NCBI GenBank assembly: GCA_015680685.1 | Contig: MNCI01022067.1 | Location: 2,212-22,658 of the forward strand | Origin: Gnetum montanum | Lineage: Eukaryota; Streptophyta; Gnetopsida; Gnetales; Gnetaceae | DNA length: 20,447 nt | Direction: 5' to 3' | Shown: positions 1-8,159 of the stretch, piece after piece | Numbering within the stretch: the first letter of the stretch is position 1 | Layout: each line of letters begins with the position of its first letter | Notes under the pieces: model-generated | The model's database searches: none | Told to the model about the DNA's origin: nothing | What the model saw: the letters and a program-made list of their open reading frames with translations, nothing else | Made by a program: the position numbers and the translations under genes

Positions 1-361
1 ATCCCAGTAACGATTAGCGTTTGGTAAGCTGCAGTTGCATAGTTCAGGGTGTGTCCGGTAAGTGGGAACGGATGCTGACACTAGTTAATTTAGACTTAGA
101 TCTTAGTTAGAGTTAGTTTAGTTTCTCAACTCTTTCCTCCTGGTAGCATAGAAGATAAGCCGAAAATCCAAAAAAATCACATACCTCAGACTTGCTTAAC
201 CATACACCGTGACACATACAAGCAAGCCTGGGAAGACAACGAACGATTAACCCCAAGTGTTTCTTGTGGCTTTAAGGCATTTAGTCTACGGAGTTCGACC
301 GGATCGTGCGTGTACGCTCGTATTCGTATGGTGGAGTGTAGGGGTACCTCGCCACTCATCA
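1..361 (+). repeat. LTR-A: 3' part of a long terminal repeat, cut by the window start
   Basis: This stretch aligns over its whole length with the last 375 bases of the two El2 LTRs (from about 5131 and 14049). They share landmarks such as AACGATTAGCGTTTGG, CTTAACCATAC, GGGAAGACAA and TCGTATTCGTATGG, and it ends in CTCATCA at 361 as expected for a TG...CA LTR. Roughly 690 bases of its 5' part must lie left of the window. The bases after 361 are not a PBS. They are the protease region of the minus-strand element El1, so this is either the 3' LTR of an inserted plus-strand element or a solo LTR. The expected target duplication is GTTGC (362-366), whose partner is outside the window. It keeps about 17 CpG sites where each El2 LTR keeps about 7, which suggests a younger insertion. 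Confidence 0.85.
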
Positions 362-2819
362 GTTGCCAACCTTGATTCAATTAGATATAATGTGGGTTAA
401 CATGACAGTGAGGATCTTAAGAGGCATTTTATTTGAAGGGCTCTTAAAAGGATTTGATGTAGACGATGATGGAGAAATAAGACCGCTAGCTACATTAGTC
501 TGTGAGAAATTTGGAGAACTGTTGGATTGAAAGAATGGTCATTTTCATTATCTTGATTTTGAACCACTCAGCTAGAAAGTTGGCTATAAGTTGACAACCC
601 TAGTAGCATTACGTTGTTGCAACTATGATGGAATTTTTCCTTGCATAGATGGAGTAAGAGGTAATTGGGTTGAGGGTAAAGAAGCATGTGTTAAAGGATC
701 AAAAGGGTGATAGGGATATGGGGTTTCTCCTTTAGCAGATGGAGAATGAGTTCTGTGATACTCTAAAGGGTAGTAGTAGTGTTGAAAAGAAGCATGACTA
801 GAAGAGTCACGCAGAGACATTGTTTGTTAAAGATAATAACCATATGGATCTAGTTGCCTATAAGGATACTGTTGCATTGGTGGTGGCATTGCCCACGATT
901 GTAGGTGTTTTCACAGTTGGTACTGCTCATATGATTGTGGTGGAGCTCCACTTGGATAATAAGCTTATTGTTGGTGGTGGAACTTCCTTAGATTTCCTTG
1001 AGCATAAGGTAATCTTTTGGGTGCTTGCCTTCTTGCCAATCTAGGATTTAGCACATACATCCCAAACTCCTACAAGTGTGACATGATAGGGTAACATCCT
1101 TGAGGATGTTTGTATTGACAAATGTTACACCCACCATCACCATCTCACTCTATCTCCACAACTTCTTCTATTGCAATAGCTTTGCCCTTACCCTTTTGCT
1201 AGACATTTTTAGCTTCTTTTCACCTCTTACGATTATGGTCACTACTCTACTCTCTTGATTCTTCTATGATCTTTAGAGAAATTTGGAATTTTTCATCCAA
1301 TGAATACCACATTTTATCTACCTTGGCTAAAATTTTAGACATATATTTTTGGATCGGCAAGGTCTTTCTATTCACCACCTCATCAAGTGGTGACTCCTCG
1401 TTGTCGTAAAATTAGACCTTCCTTTTTCTGATGGAAGGATCCTTGTTATATTCCTCAACACTTTCCCATTTCCTTAGCTCTCCTTCTTCTTTTGCTACTT
1501 ACTTTATTAGCCTTTGGATTTGATGAGCTCTAAGTTCTAATAATCTACCTTTGGCATAAACCCAAAGAGTTCTTCTCGTTTCTAATCTAAGTCCATCTAT
1601 GATGTGACAAAGTTGTTTCCACTAAGAATAACCATGGCCATGACATTAGTGTATGAGAGAATAGTATCTGCCCATAGTGGTGTCCAAGAATTCATGTGTT
1701 CTTTTCTTCCATCCTTGGATCTACCTTCTTAGATCAGACACTCAGATGTACATTTGATATTTATCATTGAATAGCTCTAGCATTGTACTCCACCTGTGGA
1801 TCGATTTCAGCTTCAAGGATTGATACCAACTTTCTACTTCCTTGATGAGTGTCTTGGGAAACCACTTTAATTTTGGCCAATCATTTTCAACATTTTGTAG
1901 GGCACATGCATCGTGAAAGGCTTGAAGATGTGTTTGTGGATCAAAGATATATCCCCCTCAAATTTGGGGATATTGTTCATGTCAAGTTACTTGATTCGAC
2001 TATCTTTCAAATGCGTAGTTGGAATTTTTACTACCCATGTAATGTTTAGCATGCTCTGAGTTGCCAGTAATGGCTCATCATCATCATTGTTTCATCCTTT
2101 AGCACAAATCATTATTGCCATCTTGTTATTCACCTTCATCATGGTTATTCTTTCTGTGACATTTGTCAGAACTAGAAAAGGAAGAAGAAGATGTAGATGA
2201 AGAGGACAAAGAAGGAGGAGGACTGCCACCATCATGGTGTCTACCATCTCCTCTATGCTTTTCACAACCACGTTTGTCAACTTTCTTATCATCTTGATGC
2301 TTGCCCAAGCCCCTACTTTGACTCCCACTTTTGCCTAAACCCATATTGTTGATAGTGGACTACAACTTGAGGTTTAACCCCCATCACCAATATTAAGGGG
2401 TGGAGAATCTTTAAGTTGAAAACCCCCATAGGGAGGATCCTCATTGTCATTTTGGTTAAGTAGGACAATACATTGGTGAACCGTTTCCCCTTCATAACTT
2501 CATGGTGCTTCTCCTAGTGTTGATCTCTTCTATGTTTTGTTTTAGTGGGATGGTAGTCTTGGTAGTCATAGTCATGCACAACATACTCTTCTTGAAGATC
2601 CTAGATGCCCAACCTCCTAAGAGTTTGGAGTAGCCTCCTAAGCATAGATCAATCGAGAGGCATTACAATGTTTTCCTCCATATCTCACCACTGCAATTGT
2701 TCATCCTGATGCAGGATGAAGGTGAAATCAGGCACATACTCATTTGGATGTGTATATACCACCTTGGACTCTTGAGGCACTGGTGGTTTAGTATCATCAC
2801 GCTTGTGAGAAGAAGACAC
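362..2819 (-). pseudogene. El1 gag and start of protease, broken
   Basis: Gag is the structural polyprotein of the retrotransposon particle. The minus-strand reading begins near 2819, where the aligned El2 start ATG-TCT is GTG-TCT here, so the start codon appears lost. Successive parts can be read: an N-terminal part with VVYTHPNEYVPDFTFILHQD, a central gag core with a W-F-P and E-SWY pattern near 1840-1750, and DGLRLETRRTL near 1590. A basic region with KGKGK follows, then a short zinc-knuckle-like C-x2-C-x3-H-x3-C at 1129-1094. Next come Pro/Tyr/Ser-rich sequence (the cleanest piece is 820-623) and, at about 425-372, the counterpart of the El2 segment TVMLTHVVIDWIKAGHLP. Several in-frame stops and frameshifts break it. 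It ends abruptly at the LTR-A junction. Confidence 0.75.
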
Positions 2820-2953
2820 TTTGCAATTACAATAAAATATTAGTGCGTTTAAATTATTATATTTATTTTGAGAATGATTTTGACCTTAGGGTTCATCTAA
2901 TGATGTCAATGATTTTTACTATGGCTAGATAGTGCATGTTTCAAACAAAAAGA

Positions 2954-2972
2954 GTCCCCAACAATGGCACAA
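2954..2972 (-). other. El1 primer-binding site, tRNA-Asp-like
   Basis: On the minus strand this reads TTGTGCCATTGTTGGGGAC, one base after the LTR end. The plant tRNA-Asp PBS, from general knowledge, is TGGCGCCGTTGCCGGGGAC. The two differ at about five positions, four of them C/T or G/A transitions. It marks the start of minus-strand DNA synthesis in an intact element. Confidence 0.75.
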
Positions 2973-3625
2973 ATGATGAGTCTTGAGTACCCCTACACTC
3001 AACCATACGAATCACTAAGTGTTCACATGCAATCCAATCAAATTCCGTGGACTCTATTTCTTCCAGTATACTAGCCTCTAGGAAGTGAACTTACCCTAAC
3101 AGTCATTCATTTTCTTCCCAATTACACTTGTGATATGTATAGGTATGGTTAAGTGTAATTGAGGCATATAATTTTTATTATTTTTAAGTTTTATGTGTTG
3201 GGTGCTTAAGATAAAGGATGAAAGAAATGAAGTAATTTAATTGCTAATTTCATCTTACTAACTAACTGTTGGTACATAAAATTTGGACACACCAACATTG
3301 GGAAAGAAAACTATGCATCAACACTAACCAATATCTAACCAATCCTAACATAAGCATTCGGTCCCACTTTCCATACACATCCTTAACATGTATAATGTTG
3401 CTGGATTACCAAATGTTAAGCATTACTGGGAGTACCAAGCATCATGTGCATGCTCAAAGTCGTCGTACTTATGTGTTTAATTAATCGCTACTTAATCTAG
3501 TTTAGTTTAGCTTAATTAATTATTTAATTATTTAAACCATTAAATAAAATTGCTAAAAAAATTAAATGCATGAAGAAAATATTTAATCTAGATAAAGCAT
3601 TGCAAGGTTTATCAAAAATCTCATC

Positions 3626-3631
3626 TTTATT
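3626..3631 (-). promoter_or_regulatory. Polyadenylation signal AATAAA in El1 LTR
   Basis: The minus strand carries AATAAAGATGAG, matching the AATAAAGATGAG of the El2 5' LTR at 4910. It lies about 170 bases downstream of the TATA-like box in transcript sense, as expected for the R region. Confidence 0.5.
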
Positions 3632-3800
3632 ACCTCATACACTATCGTGCTCAGGTACAATAGTGCTCAAATAAAGATTCATACACTCAATGACTCCTGC
3701 TGCGAGCACTTGGAAAATATTCTAACTCTAGGAAAAATAAACTACAAGAGCTCTACTACAACTATGACATGACATGTCATAAACATGATGGGTGAGCATG

Positions 3801-3808
3801 TATTTATG
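3801..3808 (-). promoter_or_regulatory. TATA-like box in El1 LTR
   Basis: The minus strand reads CATAAATA at the place where the El2 LTRs have TATAAATA, followed in both by a similar stretch leading to the R region. The first T has become C, so the promoter is probably weakened. Confidence 0.5.
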
Positions 3809-3902
3809 GGCAAAAATAAACACTATGTCGACAGGGCCATGTTAGTGCATCAAATCATGCATCCATGGGGCCTAGTAGACGCAGCCAATCTATGATTCAT
3901 CA

Positions 3903-4242
3903 AAGTATCGTTAGAATCATTATTTTATGATGCACCTAGTGAAATTTTTTGACATCTATCTTTTGTGATTATGCAAAATTCTAATTTTTATAAATAAATT
4001 TTATTTAATTATATATGCAAGTAATATGAAATTTTGTTGTGTTGTATTATTCTAATATAATTATGCTCCTAATTAATAATTTTTATCTATTTTTCTATAT
4101 TTTTAAATTAGTAAATCAAGGTTAAATCTAGATCCTTGGGGTTTCATAGCATCTCTATTAGTTATTTATAGGATATTGTATAGATAATTAATCAAGGTGT
4201 TACTAATGTTTTATAACATCAACTAACTAGAACATCAACATT
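3903..4242 (-). mobile_element. El3: untranslated leader of an older minus-strand element
   Basis: No gene is visible in this AT-rich stretch. It lies immediately downstream (minus sense) of the El3 PBS. It carries a leader block, GAAACCCCAAGG on the minus strand (4145-4134), that is also present in the leaders of El1 (GAACCCTAAGG) and El2 (GAAACCTTAGG). The El3 gag start is not reached before El1 begins at 3902, so the rest of El3 should resume left of El1, outside the window. Confidence 0.55.
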
Positions 4243-4261
4243 ATTCCTAATAATGGTACTA
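4243..4261 (-). other. El3 primer-binding site, strongly decayed
   Basis: On the minus strand this reads TAGTACCATTATTAGGAAT. Against the plant tRNA-Asp PBS it differs only by C-to-T or G-to-A transitions, and it sits one base from the LTR end exactly as in El1. Recognition depends on position as well as sequence. Confidence 0.6.
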
Positions 4262-4262
4262 A

Positions 4263-4442
4263 TGATGAGCAATGAGAGTTTCCTACCCATAAACATATAA
4301 ATTACACAAGCATTTTGTGCAACCTAATCATAATCCATGGATGGCTTAATGTAATCTCTAGAGAGTTAATGCATGATTGTTTATTATTGTCTTCTCATTT
4401 TAGTTAGTTATGATCAAAGCATATGATTTAACTTAGAGTGAG
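4263..4442 (-). repeat. El3 LTR, 3' portion, interrupted by El2
   Basis: This aligns with the 3' part of the El1 LTR: both read (plus sense) a TGATGAG terminus, then CATACGAATCAC versus CATATAAATTAC, then GCAATCCAATCAAATTCCGTGGA versus GCAACCTAATCATAATCCATGGA. It stops at the GTGAG target duplication of El2. The homology picks up again immediately after El2 at 14430 with GCATGTGATAT, the expected continuation. Confidence 0.7.
4438..4442. repeat. Left target-site duplication of El2, GTGAG
   Basis: The five bases immediately before the El2 5' LTR are GTGAG and match the five bases immediately after the 3' LTR perfectly. Five-base duplications are typical of LTR-retrotransposon integration. Confidence 0.85.
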
Positions 4443-4451
4443 TGATTAGAG

Positions 4452-4726
4452 CAGTTACTCTAATTATTAGAGTGGTTACTCTAGCAGTTACTCTAGTGAT
4501 TACTCTAGCAGTTACTCTAATTATTAGAGTGGTTACTCTAGCAGTTACTCTAATTATTAGAGTGGTTACTCTAGCAGTTACTCTAATTATTAGAGTGGTT
4601 ACTCTAGCGGTTACTCTAGTGGTTACTCTAGTAGTTATTCTAATTATTAGAGTGGTTAGTCTAGTGGTTTCTTTAGCAATTATTCTAATTATTAGAGCAG
4701 TTACTCTAATTATTAGAGTAGTTTCT
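4452..4726. repeat. Modular minisatellite in U3 of the El2 5' LTR
   Basis: Seven copies of TAATTATTA begin at 4461, 4518, 4551, 4584, 4641, 4686 and 4707. Their spacings are 57, 33, 33, 57, 45 and 21, all equal to 21 plus a multiple of 12. The 12-base module is a variant of TAGCGGTTACTC, and AGAGTGGTTACTCT is an imperfect palindrome. Because every spacing is a multiple of three and the units lack stops in some frames, both strands show spurious open frames of about 120 codons. Confidence 0.9.
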
Positions 4727-4734
4727 CCCAAGTC

Positions 4735-4742
4735 TATAAATA
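4735..4742 (+). promoter_or_regulatory. TATA box of El2 5' LTR
   Basis: TATAAATA follows directly after the U3 minisatellite, so transcription would start near 4765-4775. The same box occurs in the 3' LTR at 13660-13667. Confidence 0.65.
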
Positions 4743-4909
4743 CAATGCCCAAGCACACAATTGGAAGGAAGTCTTTCAACAGTCAAGTAGAGAAACTCTT
4801 ATAGTTTGTTTGAATGTTAGAGTATTTTCCAATTGCCCACAGTAGGAGGTCTAAGTGTGGATGGATCTTTATTGAAGCATTGTGTACCTGAGCATACCTT
4901 GTGTATGAT

Positions 4910-4915
4910 AATAAA
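4910..4915 (+). promoter_or_regulatory. Polyadenylation signal in El2 5' LTR
   Basis: AATAAA in ATAATAAAGATGAGC is conserved with El1. In the 3' LTR the aligned sequence reads GCAATAACTATGAGC, so the copy that would end the element's own transcript has lost the canonical signal. Confidence 0.5.
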
Positions 4916-5506
4916 GATGAGCTCTTTGATTCATCCTTGCAGCACTTGAGATTTGTCTTCTTATGCATTTCTTTTATTTTAATTTCTTATGTATTTATTT
5001 TATTTTATTTTATTTTATGCACTTTACATTTATGTTATTAGTACAGCAATTCATTTTGATCAATTAAGCAAATTGTTAAATTACACAAGCACGGCCACTT
5101 CAAGTATGTGTGTAATGCTTGGTTTACCTAGTAACGATTAGCGTTTGGTAATCCTATCAGTGTTGCACTAGTTCAAGATGTGTACAGCAAGTGGGAATGA
5201 ATGCTAGTGTTAGGATTAGTTAGAACTTAGTTAATGAATAGTTAAGTTAAATTAGTCGCTTAGTTACCTCTCTCCCTCCCTACTAGCACAGGACATAAAA
5301 ACATAAAGGCTATAAAAATCACATGCCTCAAGCTTACTTAACCATACAATCATGACATATAGGTAAGCTTGGGAAGACAACAATCAACCAACCCGTTCTT
5401 GTTTCACAAGGGTGCATAAGCACTTAGTCCCTAAAATTTGACTGAATCGTGTGTGAAATTCTCGTATTCGTATGGTTGAGCATAGGGGTACCTTGCCCCT
5501 CATCAT

Positions 5507-5525
5507 TGGCATCGTTGCCAAGGAC
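5507..5525 (+). other. El2 primer-binding site, tRNA-Asp-like
   Basis: TGGCATCGTTGCCAAGGAC starts one base after the 5' LTR. It matches the plant tRNA-Asp PBS except for four transitions. This fixes the 5' LTR end and the element orientation. Confidence 0.85.
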
Positions 5526-5641
5526 TTAGTTGTTTGTGCACTAATTAGAACATAGCAAATCATTCACATCATTGGAATGAAACCTTAGGGTTGATTGAGA
5601 AAATAATAAACAAGAATACATTGCACACTGAATAGACAAGT

Positions 5642-8159
5642 ATGTCTCCTTCTTCGTACGAAAGCGCCTCACTACCTAGGTCTAAAACAGGAAACAATCA
5701 GCAGCGTAATTAATACACATGACATTGATCCACCAATCCCTCAACATGTTTGAGTGGTATATATTCATCCTGATGAGTATATACTAGACTTCACCTTTAT
5801 CCTCCATCAAGATGAAAAACTGTGTTGGTGAGACTTAGAAGGTAACATAGTGTTACCTCCCAATCATTCAATCCCAAGCATGCTTCTTCGTGCCATCACA
5901 CAAATTGACATGTCGCACTTACATGCAGAATACATTGTGCAAGACCATGACTCAAGAGAATATCGTCCCATGGAGGCACACCGTTAAAGGGATTTGTAAT
6001 AAGAGAGACATCATAAGTCTTTGAAGGATAAGTGTTCGCAGGATGTCCCACATGTCTTAAGCGAAAATGAGGGTGGTGAACCTGCCTTAGGTAATTGCCC
6101 ACACAATGATGTTCCTCCCCTTGACTTTGTCCAAGTGGTTGTATATCAAAACCTTCATTCCACTATTCATAACCCAGGTTCTAATACCCATGGGCAAAAA
6201 GGATCCAAAAAGGGACACGAACACATGATAAAGATAAACATTCTATTAGCAATCGTGATCAAGGCCGAGACCATCAAAGAGAAGGTAGTAGACATCGTCA
6301 TGGTGACGATTCTCCTTCTTCTTCACCTTCATCATCTCCTTCACCCTCTCCTTTACTATCTAGACATAGCCATAAAGAAAAAGACCATGGGGATAAAGGT
6401 AGGCAAAGTGGAATTCATAGGCCAAATAGCCAAGAAAGGGAACAAGGGCACTCTAGAGAATCACAACATAGAAGAAGGGAGAGTAGGGAACAACGTAGGC
6501 ATCATAGATTCCATGGATGAGACGATCACGATGAATCCCTACTCGCTACTCAAAGTATGTTGGACATAACTGAGGCTGTTAGAATTCTAAAAAGGCACTA
6601 GAAATATAGTAGGATCAAGAGATTAGATATGAACAATATCCCATGATTTGAAGGGGGATACAACGTTGATCCTCAAAATCACTTACAAGCATTCCATGAT
6701 ACGTGTACCTTACAAAATATAGAGAATGAATGGAAAAAAATTAAGTTGTTTCCATGGACACTAGTTAAAGAAGCGGAAAGCTGGTACTGGTCTTTAGAAC
6801 CAGAATCCAATTGTAGGTGGAGTACTATGTTAGAACTATTTAATGACAAGTACTAAACGTACTCCTGAGGGTCTAACTTGCAAAAGCAAATCCAAGGCTG
6901 GAAACAAGGAGGACATGAACCCTTGGATGCTGGCATGGGCTGATATTATGCATTATTACACGTTGTCTTGGCCATGGTTATTTGCAAAGGAATCAACTAC
7001 GCCATCTTGTGGATGGGCTTAGGCATAAAACAAGAAGAACCCTTGGGACTTATGCCCAAGGAAGACTATTTGAGCTTAGGTCCCATCAAATTCAAAGACT
7101 ATTGGAGCAAGTTGCTAAGGAAGAAGGTGATCTATGGAAGAGAAAAAGTTCGAAAGAGTATAACTAAGATCCTTCCCTCCGGAAGAGGGAAGTAAGATTT
7201 TGTGAGGATGAAGAAGAGTCACCACTCGAAGAGATGGTGAATAGGAAAACTTTGCCTATCCAAAAGTTGACATCAGAAGTATCAGCAAAGGTAGACCAAA
7301 TGTGGAATTCCTTAGATAATAGATTTCAATCTGTTCTTAAAATAGTAGAGGAGTCTAGAGAGCAAGGTAGTGATCGTGAAAAAAGAAAAAAGAGAGAAGC
7401 TAAACATGCACGTAGCAAGGGTAAGGGCAAAGTTTCCATCATTGAAGAGGTTCTGGAGTCAGAAATAGACAATGATAGTGGGTGTGAAATATGTTAATAT
7501 GACCATCCTAAGGGATGTTTCCTTGTAATCTCACATTTGCAAGAGTCTGGGGTGTATGCACTCAATCCACGATTGAACAAATAGCAAGCACCCCAAAGGT
7601 TACCTTACCCCCAAGGTAACCCAAGATAGTTCCACCAACCCTTAACATATTATCCAAGTGGAACTCCACCACAATCGATTAAGCAATATAAACAGTGATA
7701 ACACCCACAATCATGGGGAATGCCACCACCAAGGCAACAATATCCTTACTATATGGATATTACATGCAGTAGCCAATCTCCCCATGTGACTCTACTGGTC
7801 ACATCACTTCTCAACCTCACTACCAAGCCTACGAGTATTATGGGACTCCCTCTTCTAGGGGCGATATTCCACAAGCATATCATCCTTTTCATCTAGCCAC
7901 ATCTCTTCCACCAATAGCTCCACTACCACCTACTCCAACTATGCAGCATGAAATCCCTACCCAGCCGCAACAAAGTAATGCTACAAGGGTTGTTAACTCT
8001 CAATCTACTATTGGTTCCAACAACCACATGAAGAAAAGACCTTTCTTTAGAATCAATAGACCAACCAAGCCCTTGCAATCACAAGTGGTTGATTCCTTAG
8101 ACACCTCAGTATCAATCAAAACTTCAAAGCCTCCTTCAACTCAACCACCACACTCAACA
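5642..8159 (+). pseudogene. El2 gag, broken by stops and frameshifts
   Basis: Retrotransposon structural polyprotein. The chosen start is ATG at 5642 (MSPSSYESASLPRSK, then a stop). It is supported by El1, which has the equivalent VSSS start at the same place. After a frame change, VVYIHPDEYILDFTFILHQD follows (from about 5755). The gag core with FPWTLVKEAESWYWSLEPES is at 6750-6810, and LRHLVDGLRHKTRRTLGTYAQ is near 6994-7056. This part continues in one frame (6982 to about 7748), with acidic and lysine-rich sequence and the knuckle-like C-x2-C-x3-H-x3-C at 7483-7518. The Pro/Gln/Tyr-rich linker changes frame near 7748 through a small deletion relative to El1, joining the frame used by pol. 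The gag-to-protease boundary at about 8160 is approximate. Confidence 0.8.

Larger units (their letters stand above)
362..3902 (-). mobile_element. El1: 5' part of a decayed minus-strand Ty3/gypsy LTR retrotransposon
   Basis: Reading on the minus strand from right to left, the element shows a 5' LTR (3902-2974), a one-base spacer, a tRNA-Asp-like PBS (2972-2954), an AT-rich leader, a gag region from about 2819, and the start of a protease region. It then stops at 362, where LTR-A begins. Gag is collinear with the gag of El2 throughout. Reverse transcriptase, integrase and the 3' LTR are missing from the window and should lie left of LTR-A. The right boundary of El1 sits inside the leader of another minus-strand element (El3), so El1 probably inserted there; the expected target duplication is AAGTA at 3903-3907. 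Confidence 0.85.
2974..3902 (-). repeat. El1 5' LTR (about 929 bp)
   Basis: The 3' terminus at 2974 is fixed by the adjoining PBS and by the motif shared with all other copies (on the minus strand, CGTATGGTTGAGTGTAGGGG near the end, then CTCATCA). Further in, the minus strand matches El2 at the R-region block GTTAGAATATTTTCCAAGTG and at AATAAAGATGAG. The 5' terminus is placed at 3902 because the minus strand there starts TGATGAATCAT, the same start as the El3 LTR at 15251 (TGATGAATAAT) and close to TGATGAGAG of El2. The 3' end is secure and the 5' end is probable. Confidence 0.75.
4443..5505 (+). repeat. El2 5' LTR (1,063 bp)
   Basis: It begins TGATTAGAGCAG and ends CTCATCA, next to the PBS. 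The U3 part holds the minisatellite (4452-4726) and TATAAATA (4735-4742). AATAAA at 4910-4915 marks the R region, and an ATTTT-type pentanucleotide run lies near 4993-5018. The U5 part from 5131 on is the section shared with LTR-A. It is 150 bp longer than the 3' LTR, nearly all because of extra minisatellite units. Confidence 0.92.

Noticed and set aside
361-372. GTTGCCAACC after LTR-A as a PBS remnant
   Set aside because: It resembles part of the tRNA-Asp PBS, but it is better explained as the reverse complement of the El1 protease region (the counterpart of KAGHLP in El2).
186-380. Minus-strand frame of 64 codons
   Set aside because: It lies antisense over the conserved U5 of LTR-A and crosses the insertion junction.
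820-1044. Plus-strand frame of 74 codons
   Set aside because: It is antisense to the El1 gag linker, which is supported by homology to El2 on the minus strand.
4452-4726. CRISPR-like array
   Set aside because: Units are 12 and 21 bases with no unique spacers, and the context is a plant LTR.
4414-4804. Two overlapping open frames of about 120 codons on opposite strands
   Set aside because: Both are products of the U3 minisatellite, whose spacings are multiples of three. They have no domain and lie over an LTR promoter.
6021-6569. Plus-strand frame of 182 codons within El2 gag
   Set aside because: It overlaps the gag region but has no independent protein features. Comparison with El1 supports other frames on either side, so it is treated as part of the broken gag.
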